64,000 nt of DNA from assembly GCF_009753715.1 (NCBI RefSeq), contig NZ_WQMS01000016.1:1-64000 (forward strand), in the 5' to 3' direction. This DNA comes from Sphingomonas horti. Its GTDB lineage: Bacteria > Pseudomonadota > Alphaproteobacteria > Sphingomonadales > Sphingomonadaceae. Numbering within the stretch: the stretch's first letter is position 1; each line of letters opens with the position of its first letter. Under the pieces are notes generated by a model, which ran no database searches, was not told the DNA's origin, and was given only the letters and a program-made list of their open reading frames with translations. The position numbers and the translations under genes are program-made. This document shows, one piece after another, positions 17,124-28,200 of this stretch.

Positions 17124-17319
17124 TCCGCTGGCCCTATGCTCCCGCCCTCACGGCAGCTGGAGCTGTTCGGCAAGGTAATCGGCATCGTCGGGCTGCTTGC
17201 GTTCGGGCGCGCGATAGCGATCGCGCCGCGCGCCGCAACGGGGCGGATCGCGCGGGCCTCTTTCCAGGCAGCAAATCTTTTTCTGTCCTACATGAACCTA
17301 TATGGTTATAGAATCAGCG

Positions 17320-17976
17320 ATGACCGATTCGCACCTTCCCGATTCCGCCCTCGTCCCCGTGCGCGCCCGCCATGACGGCTGGACCCCCGAGCGCCAGCGC
17401 TCCTTCATCGAGCATCTGGCCGATACCGGCTGCGTGGCCGAGGCCGCGGCGCAGGTCGGCATGAGCGAGCAGAGCGCCTACCGCCTGCGCCGCCGCAGCG
17501 ATGCGGTCGCGTTCGACGCCGCCTGGGAAGCGGCACTGGAACGCGGCATCCAGAGGCTGACGGCGATCGCCTTCGACCGCGCCATCAACGGCACGCGCAA
17601 GCGCATCTATTATCATGGCGAGCTGGTCGCGGAGGAGCGCGTCCATTCGGACCGGCTGCTGATCCATCTTCTGAAGCAGGCGCGGGCGGGCCTGTCTCGC
17701 GCGCCCGAGCGCGCCCGGGTGCAGCACGATTGGGACGGCTGGATGCAGGCCCTCGAACGCGAGGACGAGGATGCCCCGCTCGGCGGCTTCCGCTTGTGGA
17801 CCGACGGGCAAGGGGATTGGTACACCAACCTGCCGCCGCCGGACGGGTTTCGGGGCCGGCAGTCTTTCCGGTTCGGCCACGCCCGCTATCGCCGTGCGCT
17901 CACGCGTGAGGAAGGCGAGCGGCTGCAGGAGCGCGGGCGCCTCCACATGACGCCACAGATCGACTGGATCACTTGA
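17320..17976 (+). CDS. HTH-containing hypothetical protein
   Basis: 218 aa. Residues about 20-60 read as a helix-turn-helix of the terminase-small-subunit/homeodomain-like kind ('GWTPERQRSFIEHLADTG', 'VAEAAAQVGMSEQSAYRLRR'). The rest is charged and rich in Arg, Trp and aromatic residues, without membrane segments. I chose the ATG at 17320 rather than the upstream GTG because the sequence MTDSHLPDS fits as a start; no strong Shine-Dalgarno is seen. No phage genes surround it, so a DNA-binding housekeeping role is as likely as a phage remnant. Confidence 0.7.
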   Translation: MTDSHLPDSALVPVRARHDGWTPERQRSFIEHLADTGCVAEAAAQVGMSEQSAYRLRRRSDAVAFDAAWEAALERGIQRLTAIAFDRAINGTRKRIYYHGELVAEERVHSDRLLIHLLKQARAGLSRAPERARVQHDWDGWMQALEREDEDAPLGGFRLWTDGQGDWYTNLPPPDGFRGRQSFRFGHARYRRALTREEGERLQERGRLHMTPQIDWIT

Positions 17977-18067
17977 AACGCCGGGATTGATCGACTGGAT
18001 TTTTTCCGCGCGCCGAACCTTCCTAACCTTCCGCGCCGAACTGGACCCGGCGGCGCGGCTCCACTAG

Positions 18068-19384
<1,317 letters not shown>

Positions 19385-19386
19385 CC

Positions 19387-19462
19387 GTCATCCCGGCCCT
19401 GAGCCGGGACCTACCTTCTTCAAACGAGGGACAGGTGGACCCCGGGTCGAGCCCGGGGTGAC
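19387..19462. repeat. REP-like palindromic element, family A copy 1
   Basis: A paired-hairpin element beginning GTCATCCCGGC and ending CCCGGGGTGAC, with an inner GGGACCTACCTTCTTC segment. Related copies occur at 29287, 33006, 49489 and 50843. It separates the convergent purA and cytochrome c genes. Confidence 0.85.
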
Positions 19463-19469
19463 GATCTGC

Positions 19470-20159
19470 CTACTTCTTCTCGACCGCCGGCATGTCGCCC
19501 CGCGTCGCAGCCCGCTCGGCGGCCGCGGGATCGACTGAGGGGGCGCCCGCCGCCGGGGTGCCGGGCACCGCGCCGGTGTCGGCCGCCTTCGCTTCCGGGC
19601 CGCCGGCCGTGTCGGCGGGCGCCGCTTCGGGCTTGGGCAGCGGATGCGGGCTGTCGCTCTGCTGGTTCAGATAGGCGATCACGTCGGCGCGGTCCGATCC
19701 CTTGGACAAGCCGGCGAACGTCATCTTGGTGCCGTCCGCGAACTTGCGCGGGCTCTGCAGCCATTTGTCGAGCGATTCGAAGTCCCAGGTGCCGCCCTTC
19801 GCCTTCAGCGCGTCGGAAAAGGCGAAGCCGCCCGCGCCCACCGCGATGCCTTCGCCGACCACGCCCCACAGGTTGGGGCCGACGCCGTTGGGGGCGCCCT
19901 TGCTGTCGTTATGGCAGGCCGCGCACTTCTGGAACACCTTGGCGCCGTTGGCCGGGTCGGCAGTCGCCAGCCGGTTCGCGATCGGCTCCTCGGCGGCCGC
20001 ACCGCCGCCTTCGCCGGCCTCGGCCACGCCTTCGATCGGATAGCCCATCTTCTCCGGGCGCTCGGCATGGAAATACTCGCTGGACACGATACCAGCGCCC
20101 AGCGCCACGATACCGGCGCCCAATACCCAGCCGGCGATCGTGTTGTTGCGGTCGTTCAT
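19470..20159 (-). CDS. Membrane-anchored cytochrome c (CycM/c552-like)
   Basis: 229 aa. An uncleaved N-terminal membrane helix (residues about 8-28, 'IAGWVLGAGIVALGAGIV') anchors a periplasmic class I cytochrome c domain. Haem attachment is at 'CAACH', and the axial Met is in 'DGTKMTFAG'. The domain resembles mitochondrial-type cytochrome c552/CycM, which carries electrons from the bc1 complex to an aa3 oxidase. A Pro/Ala-rich tail of about 50 residues follows and is probably disordered. Transcribed convergently to purA. Confidence 0.9.
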   Translation of the reverse strand: MNDRNNTIAGWVLGAGIVALGAGIVSSEYFHAERPEKMGYPIEGVAEAGEGGGAAAEEPIANRLATADPANGAKVFQKCAACHNDSKGAPNGVGPNLWGVVGEGIAVGAGGFAFSDALKAKGGTWDFESLDKWLQSPRKFADGTKMTFAGLSKGSDRADVIAYLNQQSDSPHPLPKPEAAPADTAGGPEAKAADTGAVPGTPAAGAPSVDPAAAERAATRGDMPAVEKK

Positions 20160-20294
20160 CCCAGATCCTCGAAAAGTCCCGGCCCGGACGCGGGCCTGCC
20201 CCTAAATCGCGCGCTTCCTTTAGGAACAGCCCGCGCGTCCCGCAAGTCGCGCGGGTTTCCTTGTCGGGCGAAAGACTCTAGGCGCGCCCCGGTC

Positions 20295-21179
20295 ATGCAG
20301 AATTACCCCGAACCCGCGCGGCGCCTGGTCGCGGAGATGATCGCCGCGGCCGAGCGCGAGCCGGCGCGCGCGGTCGCCTTCCAGGGCGCGCCCGGCGCCA
20401 ACTCGCACCGCGCGGTGATCGAGCAGTTTCCCGGCGGCCTTCCCTATCCCTGCTTCAGCTTCGAGGATGCGCTTGACGCGGTGAAGGAAGGGCGGGCCGG
20501 CCAGGCGATGATCCCGATCGAGAACTCGCTGCACGGGCGCGTCGCCGACATCCATTTCCTGCTGCCCGAATCGGGTCTCGCCATCGTCGGCGAGCATTTC
20601 CTGCCGATCGAGCCGTCGCTGATCGGCAAGGCCGGCCATCCCATTCGCGAAGTGATGAGCCACCCGCAGGCGCTGGGGCAGAGCCGCCACTGGCTGCGCA
20701 CGCGGGGGCTGCGCCCGGTCGCTTATGCCGACACTGCCGCCGCCGTCGCCGCAGTCGCCGAGCTGCGGGACTGGGGTATCGCGGCGATCGCGCCCGCCTT
20801 CGCCGCCGAGCTGTACGGCCTCGACGTGCTGGAGGAGGGGATTGCCGACGAAGCGCACAACATGACGCGCTTCATGATCCTGGCGCGGGAGCAGCGCCGC
20901 CCCGAATCGGGCGACCGGATGACGACCTTCACGTTCGAGGTGAAGAACATCCCCGCCGCGCTGTACAAGGCGATGGGCGGCTTCGCGACCAACGGCGTCA
21001 ACATGACGAAGCTGGAAAGCTATCAGCGCGGTGCCAGCTTCTCCGCCACCGAATTCTACGCCGATATCGAAGGTGCCCCCGGCGACCCCGCCGTCGACCG
21101 TGCGCTGGACGAGCTCAGGTTTCACTCGAAATGGGTGAACGTGCTTGGCGTCTACCAGCAGGCGAGAAAGCGCGGCTGA
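20295..21179 (+). CDS. pheA: Prephenate dehydratase
   Basis: 294 aa monofunctional enzyme that converts prephenate to phenylpyruvate in phenylalanine synthesis. The catalytic domain shows 'VAFQGAPGANSHRAV', 'MIPIENSLHGRV' and the Thr-Arg-Phe motif in 'HNMTRFMILAR'. The C-terminal ACT regulatory domain shows 'VKNIPAALYKAMGGFA' and 'NMTKLESY', implying feedback by phenylalanine. There is no chorismate mutase domain. The start ATG 20295 has no obvious Shine-Dalgarno. Confidence 0.96.
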   Translation: MQNYPEPARRLVAEMIAAAEREPARAVAFQGAPGANSHRAVIEQFPGGLPYPCFSFEDALDAVKEGRAGQAMIPIENSLHGRVADIHFLLPESGLAIVGEHFLPIEPSLIGKAGHPIREVMSHPQALGQSRHWLRTRGLRPVAYADTAAAVAAVAELRDWGIAAIAPAFAAELYGLDVLEEGIADEAHNMTRFMILAREQRRPESGDRMTTFTFEVKNIPAALYKAMGGFATNGVNMTKLESYQRGASFSATEFYADIEGAPGDPAVDRALDELRFHSKWVNVLGVYQQARKRG

Positions 21180-21200
21180 GTCCAGGGACGTGTCTCCGGA

Positions 21201-22079
21201 TTACGCCGCCTGCTCCAGCCACCAGCGAAACAGCGTGTGCGCGATCGCGTAATGGGGCGGCGCCAGGAACGGCGCTCCCGGCGCGCCGGCCAGGGCGGCT
21301 TCGACCCCCGCGCGGTCGACCCAGAACGCATCTTCCAGTTCTGTCGTGTCGATCGTCAGCGCCGCCTCGTCGGCGGTCGCCATGCAGGCCATCATCAGCG
21401 ACGATGGGAAGGGCCAGGGCTGGCTTACGACATAGCGCACGTCGCGAACCGTCAGCCCCGCTTCCTCGTGCAGCTCGCGCGCGACCGCTTCCTCGACCGA
21501 CTCGCCCGGCTCGACGAAGCCAGCCAGCGCCGAATAGCGGCCGGGCGGATAGCGATATTGCCGCCCGACCAGCACCTTGTCGCCATGCTCGGCAAGCATG
21601 ATCACGACCGGGTCGACGCGCGGAAAATGCTCGGCGCCGCAGCGGCCGCACTGCCGCCCCCAGCCGGCGCGGTGGATCACGGTGTCGCCATTGCCGCACT
21701 TGGCGCAGAAGCGGTGGCGCAAATGCCAGTCGATCAGGCTGCGCGCCCCGGCATAGGTCGAGGCTTCCTCCGGCGGCAGCAGGTCGAGCGTGCGGAAAAT
21801 GCCCATCGAGCGCGTCGCGCCTTCGGGCATGCCATAGTCGAGCGCGGCGAAGTGCGGCCGCCCGTCGATCAGGCCAAGCAGCAGCAGTTCGGCCCCTTCG
21901 TCCGCCTCCGCCAGGCTTCCCCAGCTCAGCCGCCCGTCCTCGCCCAGCACCGGGTCGATGCCGTCGAGCCTCAGCAGCCGGGCCCGCCAGTCCGATACGG
22001 CGGTCATGAAAGCGTCGGGGTCGTTGCGGAGCCTGTCGGCGCGGTCGAGCGGCGAGCCCGTGAAGCCGGGCCTCAGCAT
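21201..22079 (-). CDS. nudC: NAD+ diphosphatase (NUDIX, zinc ribbon)
   Basis: 292 aa. It hydrolyses NAD(H), and in E. coli also removes NAD caps from RNA. The zinc ribbon has two C-x-x-C pairs ('FCAKCGNGD', 'QCGRCGAEHFPRVDPV'). The Nudix box is 'GFVEPGESVEEAVARELHEE' with the following AG, and the NudC array 'YVVSQPWPFPSSLMMAC' (SQPWPFPxS) distinguishes it from other Nudix enzymes. Its first seven bases overlap the end of mutY, so the two repair and housekeeping genes are cotranslated. Confidence 0.96.
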   Translation of the reverse strand: MLRPGFTGSPLDRADRLRNDPDAFMTAVSDWRARLLRLDGIDPVLGEDGRLSWGSLAEADEGAELLLLGLIDGRPHFAALDYGMPEGATRSMGIFRTLDLLPPEEASTYAGARSLIDWHLRHRFCAKCGNGDTVIHRAGWGRQCGRCGAEHFPRVDPVVIMLAEHGDKVLVGRQYRYPPGRYSALAGFVEPGESVEEAVARELHEEAGLTVRDVRYVVSQPWPFPSSLMMACMATADEAALTIDTTELEDAFWVDRAGVEAALAGAPGAPFLAPPHYAIAHTLFRWWLEQAA

Positions 22080-23107
22080 GCGATGGCGGTCTCGGTCATC
22101 CGCTCCCTCAAGGCGAGCCGCGCGGCCTTGTCAAACAGCGTCGGCAGCCCGGCCTCACCGAGCCGCTCGATCGGCCACCATTCGCCGGCCGCCTCGTCGC
22201 GCCGCACCCGCGCGCAGGCGACGCTCAGGTCCAGCGAGAAGTGAGTGAAGACGTGGCGCACCGGCTCAGGCAGCAGCCGCCATTCGGCCGAGAGCGGCGC
22301 GTCGGCGAGGCTCGGCGCCGCGCCCCACGCGCCGGTCGGCAGCGCGCGCATGCCGCCGAGCAGCCCCTTGGCCGGCCGCGTCACCAGCAGCACGTGGCCG
22401 TCCGCCTCGGCCCAGTAGGCAAAGCCGCGCCGGTGTGGCCGCGCCGCCTTGGCCGGCCTGATCGGATAGGCCTCCTGCACGCCCAGCGCGAAGGCGCGGC
22501 AGTCGCTCCGCACCGGACAGATCGCGCAGGCGGGCCTCTTCGGCGTGCAGATGGTCGCCCCCAGGTCCATCATCGCCTGGGCATGGTCGCCGGGCCGCTC
22601 GGCCGGAGTCAGCGCCGCGGCCCGGGCGCGCACTGCCGGCTTGTTGTCCAGCGCGAACAGCCGCGACACCACCCGCTCGACATTGCCGTCGACGACCGCG
22701 GCCGGCTCGCCGAACGCGATCGCGGCAATCGCCCCGGCCGTATAGTCGCCGATACCGGGAAGCCTTCTCAGCTCGGCCGCGCTGCCGGGAAAGCGCCCGC
22801 CATGTTCGGCGACCAGCGTCCGTGCGCAGGCGAGCAGGTTGCGCGCGCGGCTGTAATAGCCAAGGCCGGCCCAGGCGGCCATCAGCTCGGCATTGTCGGC
22901 CGCGGCCAATGCCTCCACGCTCGGCCAGCGCGCGAGGAACCGCTCATAATAGGGCTTCACCGCCGCGACCGTCGTCTGCTGCAGCATCACTTCGGACAGC
23001 CAGACGCGATACGGGTCCGGCGGCGCCCCGCCGGGCGGGCTCCGCCACGGCAGCACGCGCGCGTGCCGGTCGTACCATTCGAGGAGTCGGGCAGCGATCA
23101 CGCGCAT
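22073..23107 (-). CDS. mutY: A/G-specific adenine glycosylase MutY
   Basis: 344 aa. It removes adenine mispaired with 8-oxoguanine. The HhH-GPD core is 'LPGIGDYTAGAIAAIAFG' with the catalytic Asp in 'AVVDGNVERVV'. The [4Fe-4S] loop follows as 'CTPKRPACAICPVRSDC'. The C-terminal 100 residues are the Nudix-like 8-oxoG recognition domain. The start ATG 23107 gives MRVIAARLLEWYDRHARVLPW, the typical N-terminus. The gene starts 30 bases from the divergent DUF721 gene. Confidence 0.96.
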   Translation of the reverse strand: MRVIAARLLEWYDRHARVLPWRSPPGGAPPDPYRVWLSEVMLQQTTVAAVKPYYERFLARWPSVEALAAADNAELMAAWAGLGYYSRARNLLACARTLVAEHGGRFPGSAAELRRLPGIGDYTAGAIAAIAFGEPAAVVDGNVERVVSRLFALDNKPAVRARAAALTPAERPGDHAQAMMDLGATICTPKRPACAICPVRSDCRAFALGVQEAYPIRPAKAARPHRRGFAYWAEADGHVLLVTRPAKGLLGGMRALPTGAWGAAPSLADAPLSAEWRLLPEPVRHVFTHFSLDLSVACARVRRDEAAGEWWPIERLGEAGLPTLFDKAARLALRERMTETAIAC

Positions 23108-23137
23108 CCCAATGGACGGTTCATGGGAGCTGTGGCA

Positions 23138-23671
23138 ATGACCGGTGCGATGAGCGGTCGCAAGGCGAAGCAGGATGAAACCCCGCGCGGCGGGCGCGCG
23201 CGCTCGGTCGCCGAGTTGCTGCCCGATGCCGGCCGCGCTTCGTTCCGCAAGTTCGGTTTCGTCCAGCATTCGATCGTCAGCCGCTGGGCGGAGATCGTCG
23301 GCAGCCGCTACGCCGGCGTGTCGGCGCCCGAATCGATCCGCTTCCCGCAGGGCAAGCGCGCCAACGGTACGCTGACGCTGACCGTGTCGGGCGCGCATGC
23401 TCCGATGATGCAGCATGTGCTGCCGGAAATCGTCGAGCGGGTGAACCGCTTCTTCGGCTATCCGGCGGTCGAGCGCGTCGCGATCCGCCAGGGCATTGTA
23501 ACCCGAGCAGCGCCGAAGCCGGCGCGCCCGGAGCTGAAGCCGGTGCCGGTGGAGCTCGGCGATTCGCTCCGCGCCGTCGGCGATCCGGAGCTGCGCGCGG
23601 TGCTCGAATCGCTCGCCCGCGGCATCGCCACCACCGAATCCATCCCCATTCTCGGGAGAGTGAAGGCGTGA
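23138..23671 (+). CDS. DUF721 / DciA-like protein
   Basis: 177 aa. The DUF721 core is 'FRKFGFVQHSIVSRWAEIVG' then 'LTLTVSGAHAPMMQHVLPEI', with 'RVNRFFGYPAVERVAIRQG'. DUF721 proteins include DciA, which loads the replicative helicase in bacteria lacking DnaC/DnaI; an equivalent role here is likely but not shown. Three in-frame ATGs are possible (23123, 23138, 23150); 23138 has GGGAG at a good distance. Its stop overlaps the GTG of the next gene. Confidence 0.85.
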   Translation: MTGAMSGRKAKQDETPRGGRARSVAELLPDAGRASFRKFGFVQHSIVSRWAEIVGSRYAGVSAPESIRFPQGKRANGTLTLTVSGAHAPMMQHVLPEIVERVNRFFGYPAVERVAIRQGIVTRAAPKPARPELKPVPVELGDSLRAVGDPELRAVLESLARGIATTESIPILGRVKA

Positions 23672-24330
23672 AGCCGTTGAAAATCGCCGTCGCCGCGCTG
23701 GGCGCGCTGGCGCTCGCCGGCGCGGCCGCGGCGGTCGACTGGATCCACAAGGTGACGCAGACTCCGGCCGGCGCGTTCGTGCTCGGCAATCCGGCGGCGA
23801 AGACGCGGCTGGTCGAATATGTCAGCTACACCTGCCCGCACTGCGCGCACTTCACCGGCGAGGCGAGCGCGCCATTGCGCAAATATGTGGCCAGCGGCGG
23901 CACCGCGGTCGAGATCCGGCACGCCGTGCGTGACGCGGTCGACCTCACCGCTACTCTGCTCGCCCGCTGCACCGGCCCGGCGCGCTTCTTCGCCGTCCAC
24001 GACAAATTGTTCGCCACGCAGCAGACCTGGTTCGAAGCGGCCGGCCGCTACATCGAGGCCAATCGCGACGCGCTCGACAAGGCGAAGCAGCCGCAGCAGC
24101 TGCAGATGGTCGCGAAGGGCGCCGGCCTGGGCTCGATCGTCGGCTTGAGCGACGCGCAGGTGAATGCCTGCCTGGCTGACACCGCCGCCGAACGGCCGGT
24201 GCTCGGGATGGCCGAGGAAGCATGGGGCATCCGCAAGATTCCGGGCACGCCCTATTTCATGATCAACGGCACTGGCGTCGATGCCACCACCAGCTGGGCG
24301 GCGCTGGAGCCGCACCTCAAACGGAACTGA
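23668..24330 (+). CDS. DsbA-family thiol:disulfide protein, periplasmic
   Basis: 220 aa from GTG 23668 (GTGA overlap with the DUF721 gene). A signal peptide of about 22 residues is followed by a thioredoxin fold with active site 'YTCPHCAHF' and the cis-Pro loop 'IRKIPGTPYFMING'. This matches the DsbA-like family with the CPHC dithiol, which introduces disulfides into exported proteins. It is directly followed by a second, lipoprotein form, suggesting a pair with divided roles. Confidence 0.92.
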   Translation: MKPLKIAVAALGALALAGAAAAVDWIHKVTQTPAGAFVLGNPAAKTRLVEYVSYTCPHCAHFTGEASAPLRKYVASGGTAVEIRHAVRDAVDLTATLLARCTGPARFFAVHDKLFATQQTWFEAAGRYIEANRDALDKAKQPQQLQMVAKGAGLGSIVGLSDAQVNACLADTAAERPVLGMAEEAWGIRKIPGTPYFMINGTGVDATTSWAALEPHLKRN

Positions 24331-24341
24331 CGGAGACTGGA

Positions 24342-25085
24342 ATGATCAAGGCCCATTTCCTGGCGCTGGGCGCCGCCGCGCTCGCGCTCGCCGCATGCGA
24401 CAAGGCTGCCGATAATGCGACGGCGGCCGCGAACGCCTCCGGTGCCGCCGCGGCGGTGCCGCCGCCGGCCGGCAAGGACTGGACGCAGGTTGTCACCATC
24501 ACGCCCGAGGGCGGCTTCCTGATGGGCAATCCCAATGCGAAGGTGAAGCTGATCGAATATCTGTCGCTCACCTGTCCGCACTGCAAGGAGTTCGAGGAAA
24601 AGGGCTTCCCCCCCTTGCGTGACCAATATGTGAAGAAGGGCACGGTCAGCCTCGAGGTCCGCAACTATGTCCGCGATTTCGTGGACATGACCGCGACGCT
24701 GGTCAGCCGCTGCGGCGGGGCCGATCCCTATTTCCCGATGACCCAGCAGATCATGGAGCAGCAGAACGAGATTTTCGAGAAGCTCCAGAACGTGCCCCCC
24801 GCCGAGCAGCAGCGGCTCCAGGGCCTGACCCCTGCCGAGCAGTTCAAGGCGGTCGCATCCCTGATCGGCATCGACCAGTTTGCGAAACAGCGCGGCATTA
24901 CCCAGGCGAAGCTCGACGCGTGCCTCAGCGACAAGGCCGCGGTCGATAAGCTGGTCGACATGCAGCAGAAGGCGAACACGATGCAGATCCCCGGCACGCC
25001 GGCCTTCTTCCTCAACGGCACGATGCTGCAGAATGTCGGCACCTGGGAGCAGCTGGAGCCGGAGCTGAAGGCGGCGGGGGCGTAG
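24342..25085 (+). CDS. DsbA-family lipoprotein
   Basis: 247 aa. The N-terminus is a lipoprotein signal (lipobox LALAAC, Cys at about residue 20) followed by a low-complexity Ala linker. The thioredoxin-like domain has active site 'SLTCPHCKEFEEKGFPPL' and cis-Pro loop 'IPGTPAFFLNGTM'. A helical insertion of about 40 residues ('IMEQQNEIFEKLQNVPPAEQ' onward) is longer than in the upstream paralogue. It lies 11 bases after that gene. Probably anchored in a membrane facing the periplasm. Confidence 0.92.
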   Translation: MIKAHFLALGAAALALAACDKAADNATAAANASGAAAAVPPPAGKDWTQVVTITPEGGFLMGNPNAKVKLIEYLSLTCPHCKEFEEKGFPPLRDQYVKKGTVSLEVRNYVRDFVDMTATLVSRCGGADPYFPMTQQIMEQQNEIFEKLQNVPPAEQQRLQGLTPAEQFKAVASLIGIDQFAKQRGITQAKLDACLSDKAAVDKLVDMQQKANTMQIPGTPAFFLNGTMLQNVGTWEQLEPELKAAGA

Positions 25086-25202
25086 CCACAACCACTGGAC
25101 TCATTTCCGCCTCCGTCCGCCTAAATCTTGGGGATAAGGGGCCTCGCGCCCCTTCCTCGCGCGCACGTGCGCGATAAAGTCGGGGCCGGAGGAGAACGCC
25201 AG

Positions 25203-28200
25203 TTGCGGTTCAAGCGGCTGAAGCTCAGCGGCTTCAAGAGCTTCGTCGATCCGACCGAGTTGCGGATCGAGCCGGGGCTGACCGGCGTCGTCGGCCCGAA
25301 TGGCTGCGGCAAGTCCAACCTGCTGGAAGCCTTGCGTTGGGTGATGGGCGAAGGCTCGGCCAAGTCACTGCGCGGCGGCGGTATGGAAGACGTGATCTTC
25401 GCCGGCACGGCCCAGCGTCCGGCGCGCGACTTCGCCGAAGTGCAATTGCTCGCGGAGACGGCCGACAATGACGATGGCGAGATCGAGGTCGTCCGCCGGA
25501 TCGAGCGCGGCGCCGGCTCCGCCTATCGGCTGAACGGCCGTGACGTGCGCGCCAAGGACGTCGCGCTGCTGTTCGCCGATGCCGCGACCGGCGCCCATTC
25601 GCCGGCGCTCGTCAGCCAGGGGCGGATCAGCGCGGTCATCGCCGCCAGGCCGACCGAGCGCCGCGCGATGCTGGAGGAAGCGGCGGGCATCGCCGGCCTC
25701 CATGTTCGCCGCAAGGACGCCGAGCAGAAGCTCCGCGCGACCGAGGCGAATCTGGCCCGGCTGGGCGAGCTGATCGGCGACATGGAGACGCGTTCCGGCC
25801 AGCTGAAGCGGCAGGCCCGCGCGGCCGAGCGCTACCGGGCGATCTCCGCCGAGATCAAGGTCGCCGAGGCGCGGCTGATCTTCGCCCGCTGGCGCGAGGC
25901 CGCGCAGGCGGCGGACGCCGCGAAGAAGGAAGCCGCCGCAGCCGATGAACGGGTCCACCAGCTCGCCGAGGCCCAGCGCGCCGCCGCCGCGTGGAATGCC
26001 GAGGCGACGAAGAAGCTCGGCCACGCCCGCGCCGCCGCTCAGGCTGCCCGCGATCGGGCGAGCGAGGCCGGGCACAAGCTCGCGACCGCGCGCGCGGAGC
26101 TGACGTCGGCCGAACGGCGGCTTGAGGAACTCGCCCAGGCGCGCGAGCGGCTCGCGTCCGATCGCGAACGTGAAGGTGCGCTGGCAAACGACGCCGCCGA
26201 GGCGATCGCGCGCCTTACGGCCGAGGCGAGGGCATTGGAATTACGCATCGCTGCGGCGGAAGCGGGTCGGCCCGCCCTCGCGGCGGAGCTGGCGGGCGCC
26301 GAAAGCGCGGCGCGCGATGCCGAGGTGGCGCTGGCCCAGGCCTTGTCGGCGCAGGCGCGCGAGCAGGCCGAGGCGCAGATCGCCCGCTCCGCCGCAAGCG
26401 CCGCCCAGGCGCGTCTCGCCCGCGCCCAGGCCGAGCTGGCCCGCGTCGAGGCCGACATCGCGCAGCTGGGTGGCGGCACCGATCTTGCGGCTGCCCGCGA
26501 GGAAGCGGCCTCCCGCCGTGGCGTGGCGGAGCAGGCTGCTGCCGCCGCCGCCCAGGCGATCGAGCGCGGCGAATCGGAGCGGGCCGAAGCCGCCGCCGAA
26601 CGCGAGCGCGCCGAGGCCGAGCTCGCCTCCGCCCGCGCCGTTCTCGCCGCGCTGCAAAGCGAAACGGCGGCGCTCGACAAGGCGCTGCAGCGCGCGTCGG
26701 GCGATCGGCTGATCGATCATGTCCGCGCCGCGCCCGGCTATGAACGCGCGCTCGCGGCGGCGTTTGGCGACGAACTGGAGACGGCGCTGGCGAGCTGGGC
26801 GGAGGTCGCGCCCGATCAGGCGATCGCGGGCAGCCTCGCCGCCCATGTCACCGCCCCGGCGGCGCTCGCGCGGCGGCTCGCGCAGATTGCGGTCGCTGAG
26901 GCCGACGACGGACGCGCTCTCGCTCCGGGCCAGCAGCTCGTCACGCTGGCTGGCGCGATGCGGCGCTGGGACGGCTTTGTCGCGGCGGATGCCGGTGCTG
27001 CCGCGGCCGAACGGCTGATCCGCGCCAACCGGCTCGATGCGCTCCGCGCCACGCTGCCCGCTACGGAAGCGGTGGTGGCGCAGGCACAGGGAGCGATGGA
27101 TGCGGCGTCGACTCGCCTCGCCGCTGCCCGCGCCGCTGCCGAGGACGCGCGGCGCGCCTTGGGCCAGGCTGAGGCCGACGCGCGCACTGCGCGGCGCGAG
27201 GAGGATTCCGCCGAGGCCGCGATCGAGCGCTTCACGGCGCGCAGGGCGGAGCTGGCGAGCAGGCACGAACGCGCGGCCGGCGAGCGCGACGAAGCTGCGC
27301 GCGAGGCGGAAGAGGCGAATGCGCGATCGGCCGCTTTGCCCGACGGTGCCGCCACCGCCCAGCTCGTCGCTTCCCTGTCTGCGCAAAACGAAGCCGCACG
27401 CGCGGCGGTATCGGAGAAGCGTGCGCTCGCGGCGACGCTTGAGCGCTCGATCGCGGCCGACCGCGAGCGGCAGGTCGCGGCGCAGGCTGAGGTCAAGGGC
27501 TGGCGCGCGCGCGCCGGCGAGGCGGCGAAGCGGATCGAGGAGATGGGCCGCCGCGAGCGCGCGGCCGAGGCCGAGCTTGCCGCGCTGACCGGCGCGCCAG
27601 GCGCGCTGCGCCAGGAGATCGCGGCGCTCGAATCACGTCAGGCCGAAGCGCGCGCCGAGGCCGAGTCGCTTGCCGCCGACGAGCGCGCGGCGGAGGCCGG
27701 CGTGCGTGAAGGCGAGGCAACCCTCGCTCATGCCGGCGAAGCTCTGGCACAGGCGCGCGAGCTCCGCGCCGGCGCCGCCGCCCGCGCCGAAGCCGCCGAT
27801 ACGCGGCGCGTGGAAATGGGCCGCGTCTCTGGTGAGCGGTTCGAATGCCCGCCGCCGGTGCTGCCGGAGCGGGTCGGTTTCGCGTCGGCCGAAGTCTGCG
27901 ACCCGGCCGAAGAATCGGCGCGCCACGACAAGCTGAACCTCGATCGCGAGCGGCTGGGCCCGGTCAATCTCGTCGCCGAGCAGGAATTGCGCGAGCTGGA
28001 GACCGAGCTCGAGCGTTCGATTGCCGAGCGTGACGAGCTGGCCCAGGCAGTCAACCGCCTGCGCGGCTCGATCGGCAGCCTGAACCGCGAAGGCCGCACG
28101 CGCCTGCTCGCCGCCTTCGAAGAAGTCGACCGTCAATTCCGCCGCTTGTTCTCCCGCCTGTTCGAAGGCGGCGAAGCCTATCTGCAGCTTGTCGATTCGG

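Noticed and set aside
17302-17976. Phage terminase small subunit
   Set aside because: The HTH pattern is similar, but no phage gene is nearby and the rest of the protein is not terminase-like, so it is left as an HTH hypothetical protein.
26241-27386. Minus-strand open frame inside smc
   Set aside because: It lies within the coiled-coil part of smc, whose codon bias and heptads are clear, and has no domain or start context.
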